In this document: positions 1 through 9,422 of the stretch, one piece after another
Position numbering within the stretch: position 1 is the first letter of the stretch
How the letters are laid out: each line of letters starts with the position of its first letter
Source of the DNA: Porphyrobacter sp. AAP82
Lineage (GTDB): Bacteria > Pseudomonadota > Alphaproteobacteria > Sphingomonadales > Sphingomonadaceae
NCBI RefSeq assembly: GCF_000331285.1
Contig: NZ_ANFX01000008.1
Span: forward strand, 62,001 to 126,000
Length of the DNA: 64,000 bases
Direction of reading: 5' to 3'
Notes under the pieces: generated by a model
The model's database searches: none
Told to the model about the DNA's origin: nothing
The model's input: only the letters and a program-made list of their open reading frames with translations
Translations under genes and position numbers: made by a program

Positions 1-428
1 CGATCAAGCACCCATACCTCCTTGCCGGCCTTGGCCGCTTCCTCGAGCAGATACAGCAGCGTGGTCACGAAGGTGTAGATCCGGCAGCCCAAGTCCTGAA
101 GGTCGAACAGGAACACATCGGCGCTCGACATCATCCGCCCCGTCGGGCGGCGCACCTCGCCATAGAGCGAAAAGATCGGGATGCCGTAGCGCGGGTCCAT
201 CTCGTCCGCGGTCTCGACCATGTTGTCCTGCTTGTCGCCCTTGAGGCCGTGCTGCGGGCCGAAGGCGCTGTTCACCTGTACGCCTGCCGCAATCAGCGCA
301 TCGAGGCTGTGGGTCAGATCTGCGGTCACGCTCCCAGGGTGCGCGACCAGCGCAACGCGGCGGTCCTTCAATCGGGCGAGGAGTTCGGGGTCGGCGAGCA
401 ACCGGTCGATACCGTTCATCATGGGCAT
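1..428 (-). CDS. NamZ/DUF1343 family exo-beta-N-acetylmuramidase, N-terminal part
   Basis: The gene runs off the left edge, so only the first 142 or so residues are visible. They read as a DUF1343 (NamZ) protein: VALVAHPGSVTADLTHS, then FGPQHGLKGD (the family's PEHG-like loop) and FLFDLQDLGCRIYTFVT, all in the expected order. Characterised NamZ enzymes remove MurNAc from the non-reducing end of peptidoglycan fragments, so a cell-wall recycling role is likely. Three in-frame ATGs lie at 428, 422 and 419; I chose the first. The gene diverges from tspO across 84 bases that should hold both promoters. No signal peptide is obvious in this start region, which is unusual for an exported enzyme, so a cytoplasmic location is possible. 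Confidence 0.8.
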   Translation of the reverse strand, partial: MPMMNGIDRLLADPELLARLKDRRVALVAHPGSVTADLTHSLDALIAAGVQVNSAFGPQHGLKGDKQDNMVETADEMDPRYGIPIFSLYGEVRRPTGRMMSSADVFLFDLQDLGCRIYTFVTTLLYLLEEAAKAGKEVWVLD

Positions 429-512
429 CAGCGATGGAACATCGCCTGCGCAAAGGCAATCCTTGGGAATGAGGGCTGGGAACATTGTCCGCCGTGTGCC
501 AGTTAGGTGCCC

Positions 513-1016
513 ATGGACATCGACTGGACACCCGCAGCCATTGCCGCTGGCTGGGCAATCATCCTCGGCGGTGCGGGCGGCGCGCTGACCGAGATCGGCC
601 AGTGGTATCGCGACCTTCGCAAGCCGCCATGGCAACCGCCCGACTGGCTGTTCGGCCCGGCCTGGACGGTCATCCTCGCCCTGGCGGGGTGGAGCTTCTA
701 CATCGGCCTCACCGAGGCCCCCACGCCCGAGGCGCGGATTGCGGTCTGGGCGCTGTTCATCGCCAATTTCACGCTCCATTTCATGTGGTCGCCGCTGTTC
801 TTCAAGCTGAAGCGACCCGACTGGGCGCTCGCCGAGAATGTCTTCCTGTGGCTTTCGGTGGTGGCGCTGATGGTGGTGCTGCCGCGCTTGGTGGGCAACG
901 CCTTTGCGGGCTGGCTGAACGTCCCCTATTTCATCTGGGTGAGCTTTGCCTTCGTGCTCAACTGGAAGATCGTGCAGTTGAACCGCCCCTTCGTGACCGC
1001 AGCTCCGACGGGTTAA
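513..1016 (+). CDS. tspO: TspO/MBR family tryptophan-rich sensory protein
   Basis: A small integral membrane protein of about 167 residues, the normal TspO/MBR length, with five hydrophobic segments. Diagnostic stretches are WYRDLRKPPWQPPDWLFGPA near residue 35, GWSFYIGL and NFTLHFMWSPLFFKLKRPDW. TspO binds tetrapyrroles and related ligands; in photosynthetic alphaproteobacteria it modulates pigment gene expression under oxygen, but no photosynthesis genes are in view. ATG 513 is preferred over the in-frame GTG two codons upstream (507); neither has a good ribosome binding site. The stop codon overlaps that of the convergent DOMON-like gene by three bases. Confidence 0.9.
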   Translation: MDIDWTPAAIAAGWAIILGGAGGALTEIGQWYRDLRKPPWQPPDWLFGPAWTVILALAGWSFYIGLTEAPTPEARIAVWALFIANFTLHFMWSPLFFKLKRPDWALAENVFLWLSVVALMVVLPRLVGNAFAGWLNVPYFIWVSFAFVLNWKIVQLNRPFVTAAPTG

Positions 1017-1528
1017 CGCTCGATAATCAGCGCGCGGTTGGCTTCCGAATGGAACTCGGGCTGGCCGGGGGGAAAGGCGAGCGCCCAGTATTGCCTGGTG
1101 CCGTCGGCATGTTCGACCACCGCATTGAGTGCGACCTGCGCGGGCACGGGCAGATCGGCCGCGATGCGGGCCCTGAGCACAAGACTGCCATCGTCGTGCG
1201 AACAGGCCAGTGCAATTGCATGGACTGGCGCATCGCGCATCCCTTGGCGGAAGGAATCGAAGTCGTAAGCCGCCCACTGCCCCGAAGGCGAGAGGTTGAA
1301 CTCGCGATATTGTGTGTCTCCCAGCGGCTGCCAGAAGATCTCGAAGCAGGTCGTCTGCCACAGGTTGTCGCGCCGGCCGGGTGCGGCGGCAGGCGGCACG
1401 GTGATCCCCGCGATCGCCCCGTCGAGCCGGAATTCCGCCTCGCAGCCTTGGCTTGTGGCGGTGACCGAGGCGGTGACGGCGCGGACCGGGCCGAGGTCGC
1501 AGGCGACATGGAGCATCAGCGGGTGCAT
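1013..1528 (-). CDS. DOMON-like domain-containing protein
   Basis: A 171-residue soluble protein without a signal peptide. The sequence shows a single beta-rich domain with [37 protein letters not shown] and [11 protein letters not shown]. This matches the DOMON-like proteins often annotated in sphingomonads; related extracytoplasmic DOMON domains bind haem or sugars, but the ligand here cannot be told. The start is placed at the ATG giving [12 protein letters not shown] because the open frame above it is arginine-rich and low-complexity. ATG 1516 (MLHVACDL) is an alternative. It converges on tspO and diverges from tyrS, with 77 bases between it and tyrS. Confidence 0.72.
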   Translation of the reverse strand: MHPLMLHVACDLGPVRAVTASVTATSQGCEAEFRLDGAIAGITVPPAAAPGRRDNLWQTTCFEIFWQPLGDTQYREFNLSPSGQWAAYDFDSFRQGMRDAPVHAIALACSHDDGSLVLRARIAADLPVPAQVALNAVVEHADGTRQYWALAFPPGQPEFHSEANRALIIER

Positions 1529-1605
1529 CCACCCGGTGTGGCCGTTCCTCCCGCCCCCGGCAAGCCACTTCCCGTCGCGCAAGCGCCCTGTTAGGGGCGC
1601 TGGCC

Positions 1606-2835
1606 ATGAGCACCTACGAATCCGACCTCCTGCGCCTGCTCGAAGAGCGCGGCTACATCCACCAGATGACCGACGCGGCGGGCCTCGATGCACTTGCCGC
1701 AAGGCAGGTGGTGCCCGGCTATATCGGCTTTGACGCGACCGCGCCTTCGCTCCACATCGGCAGCCTCGTCCAGATCATGATGCTGCGCCGCTTGCAGCAG
1801 AGCGGGCACAAGCCGGTGGTGGTGATGGGCGGCGGCACGACGCGGATCGGCGACCCCACCGGGCGCGACGAGAGCCGCAAGATGCTCACCGACGAGACGA
1901 TCGAGGCAAACATCCGCTCGATCTTCACTGTCTTCGACAAGCTTCTGGTATTCGGCGATGGTCCGACCGATGCGGTGATGGTCAACAACCATGACTGGCT
2001 GGGCCAGCTCGGCTACATCCAGCTGCTCCAGGAAGTCGGCACGCACTTCACGATCAACCGCATGCTGACCTTCGACTCCGTCAGGCTGCGGCTCGAGCGC
2101 GAACAGCCGATGACCTTTCTCGAATTCAACTATATGATCCTGCAAGGATACGATTTCAGACACTTGTCAAAGGAACTTGATGTTCGCTTGCAGATGGGCG
2201 GGTCGGACCAGTGGGGCAATATCGTCAACGGGATCGAACTCGGCCGGCGGATCGACGGAACCGAACTGTTCGGCCTCACCACGCCGCTTTTGACCACCGC
2301 GAGCGGGGCGAAGATGGGCAAGACCGCGGCCGGCGCGGTATGGCTCAACGAGGATCAGCTCCCGGCGTATGATTTCTGGCAATACTGGCGCAACGTCGAT
2401 GACGCTGACGTGGGCCGCTTTCTGCGCCTCTTCACCGACCTGCCCCTCGATGAGATCAGCCGCCTCGAAGCACTGGAAGGCGCGGAGATAAACGCCGCCA
2501 AGGTGGTGCTTGCCAACGCGGTTACCGGCCTCGTGCGGGGCAGCGGCGCCGCGACCCGTGCCGAGGCCACCGCGCGCGAAACCTTCGCCGGATCGGGCGC
2601 GGGAGAAGACCTTCCAGCGATCGCCACCGGACCTGAAGGCGTGCGCCTTGCCGCGCTCCTCACCGAAGTCGGCCTTACCGCCTCGAATGGCGAGGCCAAG
2701 CGCAAGGTTGCCGAGGGCGCGGTGAAGCTCGAGGGCGAGACCGTGAGCGATCCGGCGCAGCTGGTTCTTCCGCAAGCGGGCGAGACTCTGCGCCTCAGCC
2801 TCGGCAAGAAACGCCATGCTCTTGTCACGCGCTAA
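1606..2835 (+). CDS. tyrS: tyrosyl-tRNA synthetase
   Basis: Class I aminoacyl-tRNA synthetase charging tRNA-Tyr in the cytoplasm. The 409 residues match bacterial TyrRS length. The ATP-binding HIGH motif reads PSLHIGS at residues 48-53, the tyrosine pocket region [18 protein letters not shown] is present, and the KMSKS loop reads KMGKT near residue 236. A C-terminal S4 RNA-binding domain covers roughly residues 340-409. The ATG start follows a short 77-base gap, and no other in-frame start gives a better N-terminus. It stands alone, with the PilZ gene 89 bases downstream. Confidence 0.97.
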   Translation: MSTYESDLLRLLEERGYIHQMTDAAGLDALAARQVVPGYIGFDATAPSLHIGSLVQIMMLRRLQQSGHKPVVVMGGGTTRIGDPTGRDESRKMLTDETIEANIRSIFTVFDKLLVFGDGPTDAVMVNNHDWLGQLGYIQLLQEVGTHFTINRMLTFDSVRLRLEREQPMTFLEFNYMILQGYDFRHLSKELDVRLQMGGSDQWGNIVNGIELGRRIDGTELFGLTTPLLTTASGAKMGKTAAGAVWLNEDQLPAYDFWQYWRNVDDADVGRFLRLFTDLPLDEISRLEALEGAEINAAKVVLANAVTGLVRGSGAATRAEATARETFAGSGAGEDLPAIATGPEGVRLAALLTEVGLTASNGEAKRKVAEGAVKLEGETVSDPAQLVLPQAGETLRLSLGKKRHALVTR

Positions 2836-2924
2836 TCCCTGAGGCGCGGTTCCTTTACCAATTGTCAGCCTTTCTGCGGCATTTCCCTTGTCTGTGACCC
2901 AGACGGAGGGAAGGATCGCGCTAC

Positions 2925-3263
2925 GTGACAGGTGGAGCTAATCTCAGCGTAACCGACATGCGCCGTGCGGCGCGTCACCCGGTGGATTTTCCGGCAATCG
3001 TCGAGCATTTCGCGTATGGCGACCTGCACCTGCACATCTGCAACCTTTCCGCTCACGGCTTCATGGTCGACGATGGCGGGCAGCTCCAGCGCGGCGACCG
3101 CATCATTATCCGCCTGCCGATCGTCGGCCGGATCGAGGCCTATGTGATCTGGACCCGCGACAACCGTGCCGGCTTTCAGTTCGAACGCATCATCCGGCTC
3201 GACGATTTCGTCGCCATCATCGACGAGCTCCAGCCCAATCCGCGCCTGCGCCGTACGCGCTGA
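2925..3263 (+). CDS. PilZ domain-containing protein
   Basis: A single-domain PilZ protein of 112 residues. The c-di-GMP-binding signature is seen as RRAARHPVDF (an arginine-rich RxxxR-type motif) followed by NLSAHGFMVDDG, in place of the consensus D/NxSxxG. Such stand-alone PilZ proteins act as cytoplasmic c-di-GMP receptors, often for motility or envelope functions; no partner is evident here. The GTG start at 2925 has a purine-rich GGAGGGAAGG about 12 bases upstream. An ATG at 2958 immediately before the arginine motif would remove 11 residues and is the alternative. Confidence 0.82.
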   Translation: MTGGANLSVTDMRRAARHPVDFPAIVEHFAYGDLHLHICNLSAHGFMVDDGGQLQRGDRIIIRLPIVGRIEAYVIWTRDNRAGFQFERIIRLDDFVAIIDELQPNPRLRRTR

Positions 3264-3324
3264 GCCAACATAAAGTCGCAGGGGCGCAAGTTTCGCCTGC
3301 TTGGCAGAGCGTCTGCCGCCTGCC

Positions 3325-4623
3325 ATGGCGCGCAGCGTGACCGATGCCGTGACTGCCCCCGTTCCCGCCTCCCCGCTCCATATCGGCGATTACCGGCGCT
3401 ATTGGCTGGCACGCTTCATGGGCGTGTTTGCGACCATGTCGATGGTGGTGCTGCTCGGCTACCAGCTCTACGCCGTGGCGCGTGACGATTACGGGATGAG
3501 CGTTGCCGAGGCCTCGTTCCAGCTCGGCCTCCTCGGATTGGCGCAGTTCGTGCCCCTGTTCCTGCTCACGCCGGTTGCAGGGCTTGCCGCCGACCGTTTC
3601 GACCGGCGCCATGTCGCGGCTTTCGCCAACGGGATCGACGGGCTTGTCGCGGTTGTGCTGGCGCTGGCGACCTGGGCCGATGCGCTGGATCTGCCGATCC
3701 TCTTCACGCTTGCCGCAGCGCACGGTGCGGCAAGGGTGTTCCTCGGCCCTTCGATGAGCGCGATCGCGCCCAATATCGTGCCCCCTGCCCTGCTGCCGCG
3801 CGCCATCGCGCTGTCCTCGATCGCCTGGCAGACCGCGAGCGTCGCCGGACTGGCGGTGGGCGGCCTGATCTTCGCCCGCGCCGAGTGGCTGCCGCATGCG
3901 CTCTCGGCCGCGCTGCTCGGCTGCTCGATGCTGCTAATCCTCACAGTGCGCCCCGTACGCGCGAGGCAGGACGGGCCGCGCCTCAAGCCGGTGAAGCAGA
4001 TCGCCGAGGGGCTGGTCTATGTCTGGCGCGAGCGGTTCCTGCTGGGCTGCATCACGCTCGATCTCTTCGCGGTGCTGCTAGCGGGTGCGACCGCGCTGCT
4101 GCCGGTCTTCGCGCGCGACATCCTGTTCGTCGGCCCCGAGGGCCTCGGCCTGATGCGCGCGGCCCCCGCTTTCGGGGCGGCGAGCGTGGCGCTGTGGCTA
4201 TCGTTCCGGCCCTTGCAGCGCGAGGTCGGGGTCAAGATGCTCTGGGCGGTCGCCGCCTTCTGGGCGCTGACCATCGCCCTTGCCTTTTCGCGATACTTCA
4301 TCGTGTCGCTGGCGATCCTTGCCGCGATGGGCGCGGTCGACATGGTCTCGGTGTTCATCAGGAGCTCGCTGGTCCAGCTTTTCACCCCCGACGACAAGCG
4401 CGGGCGGGTATCCTCGATCTCGGGACTTGCGATCTCGGCCTCGAACGAGCTCGGCGAGATGCAATCGGGGCTCGCCGCAGCGCTGCTGGGTGCTGTCGGC
4501 GCGGTTGTATTCGGCGGCGCGGGTGCGATAATCGTGACATTGGTCTGGGCGTGGTACTTCCCCGAGCTGCGCCGCGCCCGCAGTTTCGAGCCGCAGGAAC
4601 TCAAGAAAGAGGTATCATCATGA
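3325..4623 (+). CDS. MFS transporter
   Basis: A 432-residue major facilitator with about twelve hydrophobic segments. The cytoplasmic loop between helices 2 and 3 reads [12 protein letters not shown], the MFS signature, and the overall layout resembles the MFS_3/enterobactin-exporter-like group of drug or metabolite exporters. The substrate cannot be inferred. The start is the ATG at 3325; an upstream TTG at 3301 adds eight residues without support. Its stop overlaps the ATG of cysK (ATGA), so the two are translationally coupled, which may mean a thiol- or serine-related export role, though this is inference only. Confidence 0.85.
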   Translation: MARSVTDAVTAPVPASPLHIGDYRRYWLARFMGVFATMSMVVLLGYQLYAVARDDYGMSVAEASFQLGLLGLAQFVPLFLLTPVAGLAADRFDRRHVAAFANGIDGLVAVVLALATWADALDLPILFTLAAAHGAARVFLGPSMSAIAPNIVPPALLPRAIALSSIAWQTASVAGLAVGGLIFARAEWLPHALSAALLGCSMLLILTVRPVRARQDGPRLKPVKQIAEGLVYVWRERFLLGCITLDLFAVLLAGATALLPVFARDILFVGPEGLGLMRAAPAFGAASVALWLSFRPLQREVGVKMLWAVAAFWALTIALAFSRYFIVSLAILAAMGAVDMVSVFIRSSLVQLFTPDDKRGRVSSISGLAISASNELGEMQSGLAAALLGAVGAVVFGGAGAIIVTLVWAWYFPELRRARSFEPQELKKEVSS

Positions 4624-5540
4624 AGGCCGACAACATCCTCGCCACCATCGGCGGCACCCCGCACATCCGCCTTGCGCGGCTGTTCCCGGATCACGAGGTA
4701 TGGGTGAAGTCCGAGCGCGCCAACCCCGGCGGCTCGATCAAGGACCGCATCGCGCTCGCCATGGTCGAGGACGCCGAGGCGCGCGGCGCTTTGAAGCCCG
4801 GCGGCACGATCGTCGAGCCGACTTCGGGCAACACCGGCATCGGGCTTGCGATGGTCGCCGCGGTCAAGGGCTACCGCCTGGTGCTGGTCATGCCCGAATC
4901 GATGTCGGTCGAGCGCCGCCGGCTGATGCTCGCCTATGGCGCGAGCTTCGACCTTACCCCGCGCGAGAAGGGCATGAAGGGCGCGATCGAGCGCGCGATG
5001 GAACTGGTCGCGAGCACGCCGGGCGCGTGGATGCCGAGCCAGTTCGACAACGCCGCCAACCCCGCCGTCCACGCGCGCACCACCGCGCAGGAAATTCTTG
5101 CCGATTTCGCCGATGCTCCCATCGACGTGATGATCACCGGAGTCGGCACCGGCGGGCACCTTACGGGCTGCGCCGAGGAATTGAAGAAGCACTGGCCGGC
5201 AATGAAGGCCTATGGCGTCGAGCCCGCGCTCTCGCCGGTCATCAATGGCGGCCAGCCCGGCCCGCACCCGATCCAGGGGATCGGCGCAGGGTTCATCCCC
5301 GGCAACCTCCACACCAACGCGATCGACGGCGCAATCACCGTCGATGCGGAGGAGGCCAAGGACATGGCGCGCCGCGCCGCGCGCGAGGAAGGCATGCTGG
5401 TCGGCATCTCGAGCGGGGCGACGCTCGCCGCCATTGCCAGCAAGCTCGGCGATCTCCCTGCGGGCGCGCGGGTGCTCGGGTTCAACTACGACACCGGCGA
5501 ACGCTATCTCTCGGTTCCGGATTTCCTTCCGGTCGAGTAG
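4620..5540 (+). CDS. cysK: cysteine synthase A (O-acetylserine sulfhydrylase)
   Basis: PLP-dependent enzyme making L-cysteine from O-acetylserine and sulfide. The 306 residues are the normal CysK length. The PLP lysine is K41 in [11 protein letters not shown], the substrate loop reads [12 protein letters not shown], the phosphate-binding turn is [10 protein letters not shown] and the late motif [10 protein letters not shown] is intact. The start overlaps the MFS stop codon, and the next gene starts one base after its stop, so MFS-cysK-hydrolase form one operon. Confidence 0.95.
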   Translation: MKADNILATIGGTPHIRLARLFPDHEVWVKSERANPGGSIKDRIALAMVEDAEARGALKPGGTIVEPTSGNTGIGLAMVAAVKGYRLVLVMPESMSVERRRLMLAYGASFDLTPREKGMKGAIERAMELVASTPGAWMPSQFDNAANPAVHARTTAQEILADFADAPIDVMITGVGTGGHLTGCAEELKKHWPAMKAYGVEPALSPVINGGQPGPHPIQGIGAGFIPGNLHTNAIDGAITVDAEEAKDMARRAAREEGMLVGISSGATLAAIASKLGDLPAGARVLGFNYDTGERYLSVPDFLPVE

Positions 5541-5541
5541 G

Positions 5542-6244
5542 ATGCTCGAGCAGATCGACTACGCCGACGGCGGGACCAAACTGACCGGATGGCTGGCGCG
5601 GCCGCTGGGTCGCGCGCGCGCGGCGGTGACGGTGTTCCCGACCTTCATGAACGCGACCCCCCGGGGTGACGGCCAAGGCAGGCGCGCTGGCGGATGCGGG
5701 GTGCATGGCATTGGCCGCCGACTTCTATGGCCCCGATGCGCCGCATGATGCTGCGAGCGCCCTTGCGGCGATGAACGCGCTGACCGCCGACCCGCTGGCG
5801 ATGCGGCGGCGGCTGCGGGCGAGCCTCGACACGCTGGCGGCGATCGCACCCGGTATCCCGCAGATGGCGATCGGATACTGCCTTGGCGGGATGGCGGTGC
5901 TGGAAATGGCCCGCGGCGGCGCCGATCTGGCGCTTGCGGCAAGCTTCCACGGCCTGCTGGCCAGTCCACTGCCCGCTGCCGCTCCGATCAGGCCGCGCCT
6001 GCTGGTGTGCCATGGCGATGCCGATTCGCTGGTGCCCCGCGCGCACGTCACCGCCTTCTGGGAGGAGATGGACCGGGTCGGCGCGGACTGGCAGTTCCTG
6101 TCTTTTGCCGGTGTCGAACATGGCTTCACCAACCCATTCACCCCCGCAGGCGATCCCAATCCGGCCTATCATCCGCTCGCCGACCGGCAATCATGGGCCG
6201 CGCTCATGGGACTGATCGACAGCGTCACTTCGGGGACCGCATAA
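5542..6244 (+). pseudogene. dienelactone hydrolase family protein, frameshifted
   Basis: The reading frame starts at ATG 5542 (MLEQIDYADGGTKLTGWLAR) directly after cysK. It loses register at a run of six C bases (5657-5662), after FPTFMNATP. The rest of the protein continues in the +1 frame from about 5666 (TAKAGALADAG) to the stop at 6244. Removing one C would join the two parts into about 233 residues, the usual length of a dienelactone hydrolase. The catalytic triad is visible in the second part: Cys in GYCLGGM, Asp in HGDADSLVP and His in VEHGF. As written the gene is broken; a homopolymer sequencing error is the main alternative. A restart at 5666 would lack the N-terminal strands. Confidence 0.78.
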
Positions 6245-6325
6245 CCCTTTCCTTAACCCTGCTGGCGTAACCCTGTGCGACAAGATTGCGCGAGCGATCA
6301 GGTCTTTGCGCGGGAACCGGCGGTC

Positions 6326-6829
6326 ATGAAGTTCATCAAGCTCGAATCGCGCGGCGGCAACTACCTCGTTGTCGCCTCGAACGTGGCTTGGCTGCGCACC
6401 GCCGAGAACGGCCAGACCAGCGTCGGCATCGTCGGCGGGCAGCCGCTGCTGGTGGTGGGCTCGATCGAGGAAGTGGCCGAGAAAATCCTGATCGGACTTG
6501 GCGAGGCGCATGGCGAGCCGGGCCCCGCCCCCGCTTCTGCCGCTGTTGCACCGCCTCCGCCGGTGGTCGCCGCACCTCCGCCGCCCGCCATTCCCGTGCC
6601 CGAGCCCGAGCCTGTGATCGCGGCCCCCGAACCCGAGCCAGAACCAGAACCCGTCCGCGCTGCGCAGCCGGCGCCCCCACCCCAGCGTCCCGCGGCAACC
6701 CCTGCGCCCGCCCGCCCCCGCGTCGCTTCGGCGCGGTCGGCCAGCCAATGGGAGCGGCCTGCATCGCCCGCAGCCAAGAGCCTCAAGATGAAGGTGAGCT
6801 CGCAGCGCATGATGGGGATGCTCGACTAG
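6326..6829 (+). CDS. hypothetical protein with FlbD-like N-terminus and Pro/Glu-rich linker
   Basis: The 167 residues fall into three parts. Residues 1-56 (MKFIKLESRGGNYLVV ... VGSIEEVAEKI) form a small beta-rich domain whose pattern resembles FlbD/SwrD-type proteins: a short strand, an asparagine or glycine turn, and a closing VEEV helix. About 80 residues of Pro/Ala/Glu-rich linker follow with a PEPEPEPEP tract. The C-terminus is a short basic tail, SLKMKVSSQRMMGMLD, likely the conserved functional end. No transmembrane segment is seen. The start is the ATG at 6326, the first giving the compact domain. Function unknown; the FlbD resemblance is my inference from pattern only. Confidence 0.6.
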   Translation: MKFIKLESRGGNYLVVASNVAWLRTAENGQTSVGIVGGQPLLVVGSIEEVAEKILIGLGEAHGEPGPAPASAAVAPPPPVVAAPPPPAIPVPEPEPVIAAPEPEPEPEPVRAAQPAPPPQRPAATPAPARPRVASARSASQWERPASPAAKSLKMKVSSQRMMGMLD

Positions 6830-6929
6830 CTTCGGCACGGCTGGTCATCCGCCGGATCGCCCTCGAAAGCCATTGCGCTCGCCCGCGCACCTGATACCCC
6901 CATGTGACACACACAGGGGAGACCAGCAC

Positions 6930-8435
6930 ATGAAGCGAGCTTTTGCGGGATGGACCTTTGGCGCGGTGATCGCGCTTGCTGCCGCGCCGCTGGCGGCCGA
7001 GACGCCGCAGCGCGAAAAGATCGCGGCCACCGTCGCCGCGCAGCACGACACCACTGTCAAGGCGCTTCAGGACTGGGTCGCCTTGCCCACCATCGCCGCC
7101 GAAAAGCGCGGCACGCCCGAGGGGGCCGAATACATGATGAAGCTCGCGCGCGATGCCGGGTTCCAGCAGGCCAAAATCATCCCCACCGACGGCGTGCCTG
7201 CGGTGTTCGCCACGCTCGATGCTGGCGCCAAGACCACGGTCGGTATTTACTTCATGTATGACGTCAAGCAGTTCGATCCGTCCGAATGGAACACCGACCC
7301 GCTCCAGGCGACGCTGGTCGATCGGCCCGGCGAGGGCAAGGCGATCGTCGGGCGCGGAGTGGTCAACCAGAAGGGGCCGGAGATGGCCTTCCTCGCCGCG
7401 ATCAAGGCGATCCAGGCGAGCGGGCGCAAGCTGCCCGTCAACCTCGTGCTGGTGGCCGAGGGCGAGGAGGAGGTCGCCTCGACCCACTTCGACCAGGTCG
7501 TCGCCGTACCCGAAGTGCAGGCGGCGCTCTCCAAGGCGATCGGGGTGTTCATCCCTTCGGGTGCACAGAACAAGGATGGCAGCGCCGAGATCACCCTGGG
7601 TGCCAAGGGCGCGGTCGAATTCCAGCTGGTGGTCGGCGGCGAGACCTCTGACAAATACCCCAAGACCGACGTCCACTCCTCGAACTACGCGCGTGTCGAA
7701 AGCCCGGCATGGCGTCTGGTCAAGGCATTGGACACGCTGGTCGCCGATGACGGGCATACGCCCGCGATCGATGGCTGGTTCGAGAACGTCCAGCCCCTCA
7801 CCGCCCGCCAGAAGGAGCTGATTGCGCAGGGTGCGACGCCCGAACGCGAACGCCAGGAGAAGGCCTCGCTCGGCATCGGGCAATTCATCGACAACGAGGA
7901 TTACCAGACCAGCCTCGAGCGGTTCTATTCGCAGCCTACCGTCAACATCCAGGGCCTCGTGTCGGGCTACACCGGCGAAGGCGGCAAGACCGTGCTGCCC
8001 GGCCGCGCCGAAGCGAAGCTCGAATTCCGCCTCGTGCCGAACATGACCAAGGCCGAAGCCGTCAGCAAGCTTCAGGCGCACCTTGCCAAGCGCGGGTTCG
8101 ACGATGTGCGGGTGACGGTCTCGGGCGGCTACGGCCCCAACGAAACCGCCGAGGATGCGGCCCTGATCCGCGCGCAGAAGAAGCTCTTCGAGGCGAGCGG
8201 CATCCCCTACACGATCCGCCCGCGCAATGCCGGGAGCTGGCCGGGGGTGATCTTCAACGGCGCGCCGCTGAACCTGCCGGCCTCGCAATTCGGCCTCGGC
8301 CGCGGCGGGGGTGCGCATGCGCCCAACGAATGGTTCCTGATCGAGAGTTCGGACCCCAAGGTCTTCGGGCTCGACCAGGTGACCATGGCCTATGTCGATT
8401 ACCTCTATGTGATCGCCGAGGAAGCGAAGAAGTAG
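6930..8435 (+). CDS. exported M20 family metallopeptidase homologue with altered metal site
   Basis: 501 residues starting with a signal peptide (MKRAFAGWTFGAVIALAAAP, cleavage near LAA/ET). The fold order matches M20/M25/M40 dipeptidases, including the lid dimerisation domain (GAVEFQLVVGGETSD to about residue 370). The expected metal His is Met109 in YFMYDV, and the bridging Asp is Asn146 in GRGVVNQKG. The catalytic and ligand Glu pair E179-E180 in EGEEEVAS and the last His, H463 in GGGAHAPNEW, are kept. I find no clear acidic fourth ligand where one is expected (IPSGAQN). ATG 6930 follows AGGGGAGACC. Whether it is a working peptidase is uncertain; it could be a binding protein or a known divergent subfamily. 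Confidence 0.82.
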   Translation: MKRAFAGWTFGAVIALAAAPLAAETPQREKIAATVAAQHDTTVKALQDWVALPTIAAEKRGTPEGAEYMMKLARDAGFQQAKIIPTDGVPAVFATLDAGAKTTVGIYFMYDVKQFDPSEWNTDPLQATLVDRPGEGKAIVGRGVVNQKGPEMAFLAAIKAIQASGRKLPVNLVLVAEGEEEVASTHFDQVVAVPEVQAALSKAIGVFIPSGAQNKDGSAEITLGAKGAVEFQLVVGGETSDKYPKTDVHSSNYARVESPAWRLVKALDTLVADDGHTPAIDGWFENVQPLTARQKELIAQGATPERERQEKASLGIGQFIDNEDYQTSLERFYSQPTVNIQGLVSGYTGEGGKTVLPGRAEAKLEFRLVPNMTKAEAVSKLQAHLAKRGFDDVRVTVSGGYGPNETAEDAALIRAQKKLFEASGIPYTIRPRNAGSWPGVIFNGAPLNLPASQFGLGRGGGAHAPNEWFLIESSDPKVFGLDQVTMAYVDYLYVIAEEAKK

Positions 8436-8438
8436 GCC

Positions 8439-9329
8439 TCAGCGCGCGGCGATCAGAGCGGCGGCGGCTTCGGCCATCCCGGCATTGCTGTGCGCGATGC
8501 CGGGCACGCGCTGCATGGTCCAGCCGAAGCGCAGCCCTCTGGCAGCAGCGGCGGCCTCGCCCTGCGCGAAGAACGCCTGCCCGCGCGCATAGCGGTGCGG
8601 GCCTTGCGCATCGGCCTCGGGGGTCTTGCGCAGATCGGGGTCGGCGCGGTCGGTGTCGGCCGTACCAAGCAGCACGGTGAGCGGCTTGCCGAGCGCTGCG
8701 GCAAGCGCTGCTTCTTCCACCGGCGTGGCGCCGAGCCCGTAGGGAAAGGCAATGCTGCGGTCGGGCATGGTGTACCAACCCGCATTGGCGGCAATCGCCT
8801 TCTCGATGCGCGCCTCGGCCATGAACAGGACATAGCGGTGCACGAACTGCGCACCGGCGGAATGGCCATAGATGCTGTAGCGCTGCACCTTTGTGCCGAA
8901 GCGCTGGCGGGCTTCATCGAAGAGCGGCTCGATCGCGGCGAAAGACCAGCGGCCCGGCGGGCGAGGCGCGCCGTCCTCGGCCGTGAAATAGCCGGTGTTG
9001 TAACCGAGCGATCCGGGGAAATCGGCCGTGCCGAACTGCGGAGCGATGGCGATGAAACCGTGGCGGCGGGCCAGCAGCGCCCATTCGTCACGGTAGCGAT
9101 CGGCATCGCGGTTGACCCCGTGCATCACGAAAAGCACAGGCGTATCGGCGGTGACCTGATCGGGGAGCTGGTAATAGACCGGCAAGCCCGGCCCCTCCCA
9201 AGCGGTGAAGACAAAGCTCCCGCTCGCCGGGTTCCGGGTCGCCGCGCGATCCGGCTGCAAGGGTGACGCTGTGCCGGGAACGGCGAACAGCGATGCGGCA
9301 GCAGCGATTGCCAAGATCCAGCCCCGCAT
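8439..9329 (-). CDS. secreted alpha/beta hydrolase
   Basis: 296 residues with an N-terminal signal peptide (MRGWILAIAAAASLFAVPGTA). The nucleophile elbow is GHSAGAQF, the oxyanion region reads LFVMHGVNRDADRY, and the late acid and histidine are probably in LLGTADTDRAD and VPGIAHSNAG. The layout resembles secreted esterases of the polyhydroxybutyrate-depolymerase/feruloyl-esterase type, but the substrate is unknown. The start at 9329 gives the signal peptide directly; the open frame continues upstream without support. It converges on the M20 gene with three bases between their stops. Confidence 0.8.
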   Translation of the reverse strand: MRGWILAIAAAASLFAVPGTASPLQPDRAATRNPASGSFVFTAWEGPGLPVYYQLPDQVTADTPVLFVMHGVNRDADRYRDEWALLARRHGFIAIAPQFGTADFPGSLGYNTGYFTAEDGAPRPPGRWSFAAIEPLFDEARQRFGTKVQRYSIYGHSAGAQFVHRYVLFMAEARIEKAIAANAGWYTMPDRSIAFPYGLGATPVEEAALAAALGKPLTVLLGTADTDRADPDLRKTPEADAQGPHRYARGQAFFAQGEAAAAARGLRFGWTMQRVPGIAHSNAGMAEAAAALIAAR

Positions 9330-9368
9330 CGACGCTCTCCTGTAAACCAAGCCCGGCGCACAAAGCAT

Positions 9369-9400
9369 GCGGGCCGCCATGGATCAACATGGCGGCCCGC
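9369..9400 (-). terminator. 13-bp perfect hairpin after the acyl-CoA dehydrogenase gene
   Basis: Arms GCGGGCCGCCATG (9369-9381) and CATGGCGGCCCGC (9388-9400) are perfectly complementary around a six-base loop. It lies 22 bases past the acyl-CoA dehydrogenase stop, where a terminator is expected. On the minus strand the T5 tract comes before the stem and only a weak ATGCTTTG follows, so it is not a canonical intrinsic terminator; it may instead be a 3-prime stabilising hairpin. Confidence 0.4.
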
Positions 9401-9422
9401 AAAAAGTGTCGCAAGGGCTGGC

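Noticed and set aside
6580-6660. Repetitive DNA at 6.6 kb as a CRISPR or tandem repeat
   Set aside because: It is the Pro-Glu codon repeat of the protein linker, without spacers, so not a CRISPR array.
9369-9400. Strong hairpin as a canonical terminator of the acyl-CoA dehydrogenase gene
   Set aside because: The T tract precedes the stem on the minus strand and there is no clear T run after it. Kept only as a low-confidence feature.
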